Of a stretch of 38,854 bases of DNA, positions 1 through 7,033 are shown piece by piece (position 1 is the first letter of the stretch; every line of letters starts with the position of its first letter). Under the pieces are notes generated by a model. It saw only the letters and a program-made list of their open reading frames with translations. It made no database searches and was not told the origin of the DNA. Source of the stretch: Acidobacteriota bacterium (lineage in GTDB: Bacteria; Acidobacteriota; Terriglobia; Terriglobales; Acidobacteriaceae); the NCBI GenBank assembly GCA_021800255.1, contig JAJYZC010000033.1, positions 1 to 38,854 of the forward strand, given 5' to 3'. The position numbers and the translations under genes were made by a program.

Positions 1-365
1 GCCGCCGGCTCCCCATCAAGGCTGCGCTCCTCAACCAGAATCTTCTTTCGGGCGTGGGCAATATCTATGCCGACGAATCCCTCTTTCACGCCGGCATCCG
101 CCCGCGCCGCCGCGCCGGACGGCTCACCCGCGCCGAATTGGAGCGCCTTCGGCTCGCCCTGCGCGAGATTCTCAGCCACGCCATCCGACTCGGCGGCTCG
201 TCCGTTTCCGATTATGTGGACGCCGGCGGAGAGCGTGGATTTTTTCAGCTTGAACACTGCGTCTACCAGCGAGCCGGCCTGCCCTGCCCACGCTGTTACG
301 CCCTCATCCGGCGCATTCTCCTGGCTGGCCGTGGAACCCACTTTTGTCCTCGTTGCCAGCGATGA
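1..365 (+). CDS. mutM: Formamidopyrimidine-DNA glycosylase, C-terminal part (5' end outside window)
   Basis: Base-excision repair enzyme that removes oxidised purines such as 8-oxoguanine and nicks the abasic site. Only the last 120 codons are visible; the reading frame starts at base 3 and the catalytic N-terminal proline lies outside the window. The visible part has the helix-two-turn-helix stretch LLNQNLLSGVGNIYADESL, which is strongly conserved in Fpg/Nei, followed by a C-terminal zinc finger of the form CPRC-x16-CPRC that ends the protein, as is usual for MutM. The FQLEHCVYQR segment just before the finger also fits. MutM rather than Nei is inferred from the overall motif match; the diagnostic N-terminus cannot be seen. 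The TGA stop is at 363-365 and is followed by a long gene-poor stretch. Confidence 0.93.
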   Translation, partial: RRLPIKAALLNQNLLSGVGNIYADESLFHAGIRPRRRAGRLTRAELERLRLALREILSHAIRLGGSSVSDYVDAGGERGFFQLEHCVYQRAGLPCPRCYALIRRILLAGRGTHFCPRCQR

Positions 366-372
366 GAAGAAG

Positions 373-392
373 CGTCTACAGTTTTCTGAAGG
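373..392 (-). repeat. Degenerate copy of a dispersed intergenic repeat
   Basis: Read on the minus strand this is CCTTCAGAAAACTGTAGACG. It resembles the core TTCCGAAAA(n)CTGTAGA seen at 29817-29844 and in two more copies near 29.9 and 31.2 kb, but is two bases shorter. It sits just after the mutM stop codon. This is the weakest of the four copies and could be a chance match. Confidence 0.35.
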
Positions 393-654
393 TTCGAGCC
401 CTTCCAGCCTTCCAGATTTCAGAAAGCCCGCGCGCTCCCTTCCACTAACCGATTGATTTTCAATTCTGTCGTAAACGGCACGCCGATTGCTCTTAGATTA
501 GCGCCAGTGATGTTCCTGCTGCCGCCGACATGCGAAGGCAGCTAAGAAACGGCAGGCGCCCGGCATGAGCAACCGCCCAAAGAGCGGACCTAAAAAGGGG
601 TAAGCCATCCGGGGGGACCGCCGCCCAGCGTCAACTGGGAGGCCAGTGACGAAA

Positions 655-695
655 GCAGGATTCTGCGGCCACTCTTACGGGAGTGGCTTTCCTGC
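655..695 (+). terminator. Two-tier terminator-like hairpin
   Basis: The inner stem is GCCACTC (668-674) with GAGTGGC (681-687), a perfect 7-bp stem over a 6-base loop followed by TTT. The outer stem is GCAGGA (655-660) with TCCTGC (690-695). The inner part resembles a Rho-independent terminator with a short T run. No gene end lies directly upstream, so it may instead close a non-coding transcript that starts in the hairpin-rich stretch at 500-640. Confidence 0.4.
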
Positions 696-1620
696 GTTTA
701 CGGGCTCCTTTTCCCCTCCAGCACCGCATTCCGCCACTGTTCCTTTGCCGTTGCCTCCACCCCAACCCCCAAGACAAAACGGGGAAGCCCTTACGCGGGA
801 AAGGCGCATTTCTATGCCCTTTTGAGGGATGGGGGTAATCATCGGGAGTCCTCCAGCAAAAAATCACGCTTTGGCGAGCGTAAACTTAACTTGCCAGCCG
901 GGATGGTTCGCTGTAGTATCTATATTGCCTATCTAGGCGGCTGACGCGGATCACCCCGAAGGGGGAGAGCAAGCTCGCTGCCGAACAAGCAGACCTCGCC
1001 GGCCAGTTCATTCCTTATCAGACTTGCGCGGCGAAAGCTCAGATAGGAAGGGCATCACACCTGAGAAAAGCACTGGCCACGGCGCCGCGATTCTGACCAT
1101 CGCGCGAGTTGAAGAAGCACCTGCGCAGTCGGCGTTTGCATTTTCACAGAGGTCGAAAGGCAGGAACCACGGAAGCTGAACTGCTGGAGCCGGATGATTG
1201 ATGGCCCGCAGCCGTAATCCATGCTCCCGGCCAATGAGCGCAGCAAGCGAGGCGCTCCATGGAGTGGGAGGGTGGCGAATCAGCTCGACTGTTCGGACAT
1301 CTCGGGATAGAGCCATAAAGGCTTCCCTGTACAGGCGCTGTGTCCTGCGTCTTCGGGCTGGAAGCCGTTCCGGCAGCAAAGTAAGCAGGCCGGCAAAATA
1401 GCCTGTCACCGGGATGGTTGATCCTACCGCTTATTTGCCATGAGCGCAGATGGAAGCCGGCGGGTCAAGTGGCAGGTTGCTTGCACGGATTGGGAGCCGC
1501 GAGTCTTTAACCGCTCGCTCGAGTTCCGTTACCGCCGGGGCCGCGCCAGATGCTGGAACGGAAAGTGGGAAGGCGCGTTAGAAACACAATGCAGCAGAGA
1601 ACAAATCAGGAAATATAAGC

Positions 1621-2523
1621 ATGACGACAGAATTGACGGAGCCCCAGCCGGAACTGGGGCCTGCGCCGGAGATCGGACCGGTGCAGCCGCAAGGGCATCG
1701 GCGCCGCCGCCGCCGCCGCAAGAATAAATCCGCCCAGCCGAGCAATCCGCAAGCCCAATTGCTCCAGCCGGCCCCGGAACAGCAGCCCCAGCAGCCTGCG
1801 CAGCCTCAAGCAGCCCCGTCCAGGCCCTCTGGCGCACGCCAGAACCAGGGGCGGAAGAAGAAGAAGTTCTTCCAGAAGAATGCTGCCTCGGCGCTGGAAC
1901 CGGGTAACAGCTTCTCGCCCTCCTCGCAGGGCAGGCGTAAGAACAGGCAGAGAGGCCCGCGCGAGTTTATCGGCCCCATGGACCACAGCTACCGGGCCGT
2001 GAACGGCAACATTGCCGACGGACCGCCCTCCACGATTCAGGTGCCGGGCAACCACGCCGGTTATTATCAGGATGCTTACATGCCCCAAGCCCCGGCGCCC
2101 GTCCGCGAAGACGCCCCCACCCGCATCTTCTGCTTTATCGAGGACCTTTTCTTCCTGGCCAAGATTCAGGAGACGGCGCGCAAGCTGGGTGTGAAGGTGG
2201 AGTTCATCAAGGGCAGCGACAAGGAATCGGTGGCGCGCGTCGCCTTCGAACCGGACGCGGACCGGCCCACGCTGCTGGTCTTCGACCTCAACAACCTGAA
2301 CGCCAAGCCCATGACTCTGATCCCCAAATTCAAGACCAAGTACAAGAAAGCGGTGTCGATCATCGGCTTTTTGAGCCATGTTCAGGGCGACCTGAAGATG
2401 AAGGCCGTCGAGGCTGGCTGCGACACCGTGATGCCGCGCTCGGCCTTCTCGCAGAGCCTGCCCGTGCTGCTGCGCCGGTACGGGGTGGAAGAGGAAGAGG
2501 ATTACGCGCCCCAGCCGCTGTAA
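1621..2523 (+). CDS. Arg/Pro/Gln-rich protein with C-terminal receiver-like domain
   Basis: 300 residues. The first 160 are low-complexity and probably disordered: Pro/Gln-rich, with a run of seven arginines at residues 27-33, a lysine run at 79-82 and a further RRKNR patch, giving a strongly basic tail that could bind nucleic acid. Residues about 167-288 look like a CheY-type receiver fold: an acidic pair E174/D175 after the first strand, D222 in LLVFDLNN where the phosphorylated aspartate would lie, a serine after strand 4 (IIGFLSHV), and VMPRSAF where receivers carry the conserved lysine. The Lys-to-Arg change suggests a non-canonical or pseudo-receiver. The start is supported by AGGAAA 7 bases upstream. 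The gene stands alone with no kinase nearby. Function unknown; the receiver assignment is inference from pattern, not a search. Confidence 0.8.
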   Translation: MTTELTEPQPELGPAPEIGPVQPQGHRRRRRRRKNKSAQPSNPQAQLLQPAPEQQPQQPAQPQAAPSRPSGARQNQGRKKKKFFQKNAASALEPGNSFSPSSQGRRKNRQRGPREFIGPMDHSYRAVNGNIADGPPSTIQVPGNHAGYYQDAYMPQAPAPVREDAPTRIFCFIEDLFFLAKIQETARKLGVKVEFIKGSDKESVARVAFEPDADRPTLLVFDLNNLNAKPMTLIPKFKTKYKKAVSIIGFLSHVQGDLKMKAVEAGCDTVMPRSAFSQSLPVLLRRYGVEEEEDYAPQPL

Positions 2524-2625
2524 GGCGATTGCATCGCGGACCCGAAGGAGCGCCTATGCTGTGCGCCCCTTTCTCTTCTCGTGGGCCTGGTCGTGCCTGC
2601 ATTATCCGCGAAAGAATAAGCGTGT

Positions 2626-2646
2626 TGTTATCTCGGAGTGATAACA
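2626..2646. promoter_or_regulatory. Operator-like inverted repeat
   Basis: TGTTATC at 2626-2632 and GATAACA at 2640-2646 form a perfect 7-bp dyad around a 7-base centre, and one inner pair (C2634/G2638) also matches, so the site is symmetric about base 2636. It ends 11 bases before the ATG of the truncated toxin-like frame at 2658. Dyads of this shape just upstream of the first gene are typical of autoregulated toxin-antitoxin promoters bound by Xre-type antitoxins. No such regulator gene is visible here, so the role is inferred. Confidence 0.45.
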
Positions 2647-2657
2647 TTTGCGGCTCT

Positions 2658-2855
2658 ATGCGGATGCGCGATCCCGCGCTGGCTACGCAGCTTGAGATGG
2701 ACGGCCGCACCTTGGTGATCGATCTCGAACGCGGCTATCAGGTTCAGTTTGTGGTTACACGGGTTCCCGTGACGCCCGAAAAACCGCATGGATTAAATTT
2801 TTCGCTAACGCTCGTTACCTTCCCGTGCCACCGACGGTCATCTTGTCGAGCTTGA
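2658..2855 (+). pseudogene. Truncated TumE/DUF6516-like toxin fragment
   Basis: The frame encodes MDGRTLVIDLERGYQVQF followed by VVTRVPVTPEKPHGLNFSLT, which resembles the N-terminal half of the TumE-like toxin family (DUF6516): a strand ending in a (V/W)xRVP motif, then a short loop and HG(I/L)xYSLTL. In intact members a second half with a YDN or FDN motif and histidines follows. Here the resemblance stops at about 2814, where the frame runs into the 3' end of tldD on the other strand and ends at 2855 in antisense sequence. I read this as a decayed gene truncated at the tldD boundary. The start at 2658 is a choice among in-frame ATGs (2658, 2664). The family match is from memory of motifs and needs a profile search. 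Confidence 0.4.
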
Positions 2856-4269
2856 CCGTGGGAATGCCCACGCCGACCGGCACGCTCTGGCCCTCTTTGC
2901 CGCAGGTGCCGATGCCCTCGTCGAGCTTCAGGTCGTTGCCCACCATGGAGACGTATTTGAGCGCCTCGGGGCCGTTGCCGATGAGCGTGGCGTCGCGCAC
3001 CGGCGCGGTGATCTTACCGTCTTCAATGAGATACGCCTCAGAGGCCGAGAAGACGAACTTGCCGTTAGTGATGTCCACCTGGCCGCCGCCGAAGTTGACC
3101 GCGTAGAGACCGCGCTTGACCGAGCGCAGGATGTCCTCGGGGGCGTCCTCGCCGGCCAGCATATAGGTGTTGGTCATGCGCGGCATGGGAATGTGCTGGT
3201 AGCCCTCGCGGCGGCCCGACCCCGTATCGGCCATGCCCATCAGCCGCGCCGAAAGCTTGTCGGAGAGATAGCCTTTGAGCACGCCTCCCTCGATGAGCAC
3301 CGTCTCCTGGGTGGGCGAACCCTCGTCGTCCACGTTGAGCGAGCCGCGGCGGCTGGCGATGGTTCCATTGTCCACCACGGTGACTTTGGGGCTGGCCACC
3401 AGTTGGCCGATGCGCCCGCTGAAGGCCGAAGTCTTCTTGCGGTTGAAGTCGGCCTCCAGGCCGTGGCCTACCGCTTCGTGGAGCAGGATGCCGGGCCAGC
3501 CGGGGCCAAGGACCACCTCCATCTCGCCGGCGGGCGCGGGCACGGCGCTAAGCTGCAAGACGGCTCCGCGGGCCGCTTCGCGGGCCAGACCCTCTGGGCT
3601 TTTGCTTCCGGCAAATTGCTCCAACCCTGCCCTTCCGCCGCCGCCCGCCGCGCCTCGTGTGGTGACGGCCCCTTCTTTGGCGATGACGTAAACATTCAGC
3701 CGGCCGAGCGGCTGCGTGTCGCTGGCGAGGGTCCCGTCAGAGCCGGCCACGAGGATGTGGCGCAGTTCCTCGGCATAGCTTGCGCGCACCTGGACGATGC
3801 GCCGGTCGAAGGCGCGAGCCGCCCTGTCGGCGCGCAGGATCAGCTCCAGCCGCGCGGCCAGGTCCAGGTCGTAGCCGCCGGGGGGAATGGGATAGAGATT
3901 GGCGGAGGGCGCCGCAGTGAATCCCTGAATCGGCTGCTTGGCCGGCCCCGAAGCGATCAGCGCCGCGGTGCGGGCAGCGTGCAGCAGACGCTCCGGACTC
4001 AGGTTGTCGGTATAAGCGTAGCCGGTGCGCTCGCCGCTCAGCACGCGGATGCCGCAGCCGGCGCTCGTTCCCTGGCTGGCCGATTTCACGATCTGCTCAT
4101 CCACGCCCAGCGCCGTAGCCGTCACCGACTCGAAGTAAAGGTCGGCATAGTCGCCGCCCGAAGAGAGGGCTTCGCCGAGGCATCGCTCCAAAAGCCGGCT
4201 GGTGATGCCGAATTTCTCAAAAAAGAAGCGGTTTTCGCTCGGTTCAGGGGAAGCTGCCGGATGGGTCAT
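2815..4269 (-). CDS. tldD: TldD-family metalloprotease
   Basis: 484 residues, the normal size for TldD. TldD acts with its partner TldE/PmbA as a zinc protease that digests unfolded peptides and, in some bacteria, trims peptide antibiotics or the CcdA antitoxin. The zinc site is visible: HEAVGH at residues 264-269 (the HExxxH form typical of TldD) and Cys456 in GTCGKEGQS near the C-terminus. TldE lacks this zinc motif, so this is the catalytic subunit. The partner gene is not in the window. GGAAG lies 4 bases before the ATG at 4269. The gene faces the toxin-like fragment tail to tail with overlapping ends; a link between the two (TldD can cleave antitoxins) is only a thought. Confidence 0.95.
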   Translation of the reverse strand: MTHPAASPEPSENRFFFEKFGITSRLLERCLGEALSSGGDYADLYFESVTATALGVDEQIVKSASQGTSAGCGIRVLSGERTGYAYTDNLSPERLLHAARTAALIASGPAKQPIQGFTAAPSANLYPIPPGGYDLDLAARLELILRADRAARAFDRRIVQVRASYAEELRHILVAGSDGTLASDTQPLGRLNVYVIAKEGAVTTRGAAGGGGRAGLEQFAGSKSPEGLAREAARGAVLQLSAVPAPAGEMEVVLGPGWPGILLHEAVGHGLEADFNRKKTSAFSGRIGQLVASPKVTVVDNGTIASRRGSLNVDDEGSPTQETVLIEGGVLKGYLSDKLSARLMGMADTGSGRREGYQHIPMPRMTNTYMLAGEDAPEDILRSVKRGLYAVNFGGGQVDITNGKFVFSASEAYLIEDGKITAPVRDATLIGNGPEALKYVSMVGNDLKLDEGIGTCGKEGQSVPVGVGIPTVKLDKMTVGGTGR

Positions 4270-4387
4270 CGTGCTTCCAGTGTACGCTTGGCGCGCAGCC
4301 GCGGCGGCGCGCGCGCCGCGGTTGCTATCCGCAAACCCGGCCTTCCGGCATCTGTCACGGCGCCGGAGATCGTGCTACATTCGGGCC

Positions 4388-4753
4388 ATGAAGAAGTTTG
4401 CTGTCGCGGCGGTCTTGTCGATGGCCCTCCTTGTACCGGCGTTTGCGGCGAAGCGCCGTATGAAGCAACCCAAGCCGGCTCATCCGCACGAGCAGCGGCA
4501 AGCTGCGAAGCGGCCCAAGGCAACTCACCCGCAGCAGCGGCTTGCCGCCACGCGCCCCAAGGCGAATCACGCGCAGCCAAGGCGCCATGCCAAGCCTCCC
4601 AAGACGAATCACGCGCAGCTAAGGCGCCATGCTAAGCGTCCCAAGGCAGTTCACCCGCAAAAGTCCCTTTTCGGGCACCCGGCCAAGCATCATCGTGGCC
4701 ACGTTGGGAAGCATCATCTGCATCTGTGGCCGTTCCACAAGAAGAAGCGATGA
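4388..4753 (+). CDS. Small secreted Lys/Arg/His-rich repeat protein
   Basis: 121 residues. MKKFAVAAVLSMALLVPAFA is a clear Sec signal peptide with cleavage likely after residue 20. The mature part is extremely basic and has about four 14-residue repeats of the form A-x-R-P-K-x-x-H-x-Q-x-x-x-x (residues 40-53, 54-67, 68-81, 82-95), preceded by one degenerate unit at 26-39. The last 25 residues are rich in histidine and lysine (HHRGHVGKHHLHLW). There are no cysteines and no known domain. The exported basic, His-rich tail could bind metal, polyanions or cell-wall polymers, but the sequence does not show which. No strong ribosome binding site is seen before the ATG. It lies between tldD (divergent) and the YfiT-like gene. 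Confidence 0.75.
   Translation: MKKFAVAAVLSMALLVPAFAAKRRMKQPKPAHPHEQRQAAKRPKATHPQQRLAATRPKANHAQPRRHAKPPKTNHAQLRRHAKRPKAVHPQKSLFGHPAKHHRGHVGKHHLHLWPFHKKKR
4505..4672 (+). repeat. Four imperfect 42-bp tandem repeats inside the coding sequence
   Basis: The 14-residue protein repeats are also visible as DNA with a 42-bp period, for example the related stretches around 4550-4588 and 4592-4630, which share CACGCGCAGC and AAGGCGCCAT. Units differ mostly by substitutions; the second and third are closest. The array is the sort of sequence that gains or loses units by slippage. Confidence 0.75.
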
Positions 4754-4835
4754 TGGATTGGCCGCTTCGCGGCACGGCATAGTGGGTTGCGGATGGCATC
4801 CACTCCATGCCGGAAAGGCGTGATAAATTTTGGGC

Positions 4836-5369
4836 ATGACGGATGAGGAGAGTCTGCAATATCCCATTGGCCGCTTTACGCCTCCGGCGGCGAGTACGCC
4901 CGCCCTGCGCGCGGCCCACATTGAAACCATGCGTCTGCTGCCCGAGCGGCTGCGCGCGGCGGTGGCTGGGCTGAGCGAAGCCCAGCTCAGCACGCCCTAC
5001 CGTGAGGGCGGCTGGACGGCGCGGCAGGTGGTGCACCACCTGGCCGACACGAACGCCAACTGCTTCGTCCGTTTCAAGCTGGCGCTCACTGAGGATTGGC
5101 CCGCCATCAACCCCTTCGATCAGGCAGCCTGGGCCAATCTGCCCGACAGCGCGCGGCTGCCCGTTGATGCCTCGCTGGCCTTTCTTGACGGCCTGCAACG
5201 CCGCTGGGTGGCGCTGCTGGAGGCCATGAGCGAAGACGAATTTCAGCGCGGCTTCCACCACCCCAAGATGGGCCGCCAGACGCTGGCCGCGGCGCTTGCT
5301 TTATACGAGTGGCACGCGCGCCATCACACCGCGCACATCACCAGTCTGCGCCAGCGCAAGGGCTGGTAG
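4836..5369 (+). CDS. DinB/YfiT-family putative metal-dependent transferase
   Basis: 177 residues, typical of the YfiT branch of the DinB superfamily, four-helix-bundle proteins that include bacillithiol- and mycothiol-dependent S-transferases. Visible hallmarks are QYPIGRF near the N-terminus, GWTARQVVHHLADTN at 59-73, and YEWHARHHTAHI at 157-168, which together supply the metal-binding histidine triad. The preferred thiol in this organism cannot be told from the sequence. The ATG at 4836 is listed; an in-frame TTG at 4830 is better placed for the GGAAAGG at 4812-4818 and would add two residues. The next gene begins 23 bases after its stop, so the two may be cotranscribed. Confidence 0.88.
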   Translation: MTDEESLQYPIGRFTPPAASTPALRAAHIETMRLLPERLRAAVAGLSEAQLSTPYREGGWTARQVVHHLADTNANCFVRFKLALTEDWPAINPFDQAAWANLPDSARLPVDASLAFLDGLQRRWVALLEAMSEDEFQRGFHHPKMGRQTLAAALALYEWHARHHTAHITSLRQRKGW

Positions 5370-5392
5370 GCAGCGATCGGCAAGGTTGACCC

Positions 5393-7033
5393 GTGGCCGC
5401 AGGCGCTCCACCCCATCGGCAAAAGCCCGTAGTTGGCGGGTCAGCGGCTGAGCCGCCGCCGGCCGCGCACCTGGCACAGGCCATTGAATCGTATTTAGCA
5501 GACCATCCGGCGGCCGCGCTTCTTGAAGATGGCCAAGTGCTCTTCGACATGCGCACGGCGCACTATTCGGTGAGCGAGTCGCATGGCCGCTGCCTGCTCC
5601 AGTTGTGGAGCGAGGAACGCAACCTGGTGCGCACGGTAGTGGACGCGCAGGAGCGCGCGCAATGCCTGCGCTTGATCACGCGGCGCATGGGTGCGGCCAG
5701 GCCGCAGGCGCTGGAGCTGGCCCCCACCAACGACCGCCGCACCCCTACGGCGCGCGAGGCTGCGCGCAGAAACTACCAGCGGCTGCTGGAACGGGCGCTC
5801 ACGCGAAGCTTCATCGGCGCGAAGGTGGACGGCCTGCGCTCGGCCATGGACCTGGAACACAGCTTTGGGCCGGCCTACGTGCGCGGGCGGCTGCTGAAAG
5901 GAACCGCGGCGGATGCGGTGATCGGCGTGGGCGAGGCCGAGTCGGCGGCGATCATCGATGGGATTCTGACGCTGGGAATTCTGTGGCTGGACTACTGCCG
6001 CCAGCATAGCGGCGGCCGCCGGCACTTTGGCGGCCTCAAGGTCATTGTGCCCAGGGATGCCTGGCGCACCACCGCCGAGCGCATGGCCTGGCTGAATCAC
6101 GCCGCCGCCGGTTTCGAGCTCTACACTCTCGACGAGCGCAGCGAAGAGCTCGCCAGCGTGGACTTTCGTGATACCGGGAACCTGGATTCCCGGCTGGTGC
6201 ACGCATTTTCATCGCAGGCCGCAATGGAGCGCTGCCGCGCCGGAATCGACCGGCTGCTGGCGCTCGTGCCGCCGGCCGCCCGGGAGCGGGTGGAGATCCG
6301 CGCCAGCTCGCCCACCGAGGTTGGTTTGCTGCTGCACGGCCTGGAGTTTGCGCGCGTCCGCCACAGCGCGTCTGCCCACTCGTTTGCGCGTCAGGACGAA
6401 GCCAGCTTCGGCGCCGGTGGGAGCGAGACGCCGCTCACTGAAGAGAACGAGCCGCTCTGCCGTGAGCTGTTGGCGCGGCTTTTCTTCAGCCGCCACGCCG
6501 ACGGCGCACACACTGATCCGCTCTTCCGCATGGCGCCGGAGCGATGGCTGGAGTCGCGGCTGCGCCAAGGGCTCGCGGAGCTGCTGCCCGGCCTGCGCGG
6601 TGATCTGCTCTATTCGCAGGTGCCGGCGCTCGCCGCTGGCGACCGCGGAATGCTCGACCTGCTCACACTGGACCGCAACGGCCGGCTCACCGTGCTGGAG
6701 TTGAAGGCCGGCGAGGACCTGCACCTGCCCTTGCAGGCGCTCGACTACTGGATCCGCGTGCGCGCGCTCAACGCCGGCCGCCAGCCCGGCGCCGCCGGAG
6801 GCAGGCTGCTCTCGGCCTTCGAGCGCCAGGGGTATTTCGAGGGCGCGGAGGTTTCACCGCTGGAGCCGCGTCTGCTGCTGGCCGCTCCAGCCTTGCGCAT
6901 TCACCCCGCCAACGAGCCTGTGCTCCGTTACCTCTCGCCGAAGATCGAGTGGGAGCTGATCGCTCTCAGCGAACACTGGCGGCGCGAGCTAAAAGTGGTC
7001 TTCCGCAAACGGAGCGGGGACGCGAGAGTATAG
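5393..7033 (+). CDS. Orphan protein with C-terminal PD-(D/E)XK nuclease-like domain
   Basis: 546 residues from a GTG at 5393. I do not recognise the family. The C-terminal part (residues about 380-540) carries a PD-(D/E)XK signature: E386 in PERWLESRL, D422 in GMLDLL, E436-L-K438 in LTVLELKAG, and Q448 ten residues later in LQALDYW. The spacing and the trailing Q/Y resemble NucS- or RecB-type nuclease cores. The rest (residues 30-370) has no motif I can name; it contains VIGVGEAESAAIIDGILTLG and a long Ala/Arg-rich helical part. There is no signal peptide or membrane segment, so it is probably cytoplasmic. It follows the YfiT-like gene by 23 bases. It could be a DNA repair or defence nuclease, or a non-catalytic relative. 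No methylase or helicase partner is adjacent. Confidence 0.85.
   Translation: MAAGAPPHRQKPVVGGSAAEPPPAAHLAQAIESYLADHPAAALLEDGQVLFDMRTAHYSVSESHGRCLLQLWSEERNLVRTVVDAQERAQCLRLITRRMGAARPQALELAPTNDRRTPTAREAARRNYQRLLERALTRSFIGAKVDGLRSAMDLEHSFGPAYVRGRLLKGTAADAVIGVGEAESAAIIDGILTLGILWLDYCRQHSGGRRHFGGLKVIVPRDAWRTTAERMAWLNHAAAGFELYTLDERSEELASVDFRDTGNLDSRLVHAFSSQAAMERCRAGIDRLLALVPPAARERVEIRASSPTEVGLLLHGLEFARVRHSASAHSFARQDEASFGAGGSETPLTEENEPLCRELLARLFFSRHADGAHTDPLFRMAPERWLESRLRQGLAELLPGLRGDLLYSQVPALAAGDRGMLDLLTLDRNGRLTVLELKAGEDLHLPLQALDYWIRVRALNAGRQPGAAGGRLLSAFERQGYFEGAEVSPLEPRLLLAAPALRIHPANEPVLRYLSPKIEWELIALSEHWRRELKVVFRKRSGDARV

Larger units (their letters stand above)
366..1620. other. Gene-poor 1.25 kb region with nested hairpins
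   Basis: No convincing gene is seen. Several frames stay open (for example 1008-1409 on the minus strand, 133 codons), but none has a recognisable domain and their composition is what GC-rich DNA gives by chance. From about 500 to 700 the sequence is unusually rich in potential stems: GCTGCC 518-523 with GGCAGC 537-542; CCCGG near 558-562 with CCGGG near 609-613, enclosing a smaller CCGC/GCGG hairpin; CCCAG 623-627 with CTGGG 634-638; and a two-tier terminator-like hairpin at 655-695. A further CCCC-gaa-GGGG stem and a GAGC-aa-GCTC stem lie at 954-976. This could be a structured RNA or leader, but I could not match it to a known riboswitch or ncRNA family. The ribosome binding site of the next gene (AGGAAA, 1608-1613) lies at its right end. 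Confidence 0.5.

Noticed and set aside
731..740. CCGCCACTGT resembling the conserved stretch of cobalamin riboswitches
   Set aside because: The other required elements (GGTGCAA-type stretch and the AAGCCAGGA-type B12 box) are not seen at proper spacing, and no cobalamin gene follows.
945..990. CCCCGAAGGGGG and following bases vaguely like a glycine riboswitch core
   Set aside because: The conserved CUCUCAGGCAAAAGGAC end is absent and no glycine-related gene follows.
1008..1409. 133-codon minus-strand open frame
   Set aside because: No ribosome binding site, no recognisable domain, and its composition matches what random GC-rich sequence gives; several competing frames cover the same bases.
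3193..4635. 480-codon plus-strand open frame opposite tldD
   Set aside because: Antisense shadow of tldD, which has the zinc motif and full family length; the plus-strand product has no domain and would also destroy the secreted repeat protein frame.
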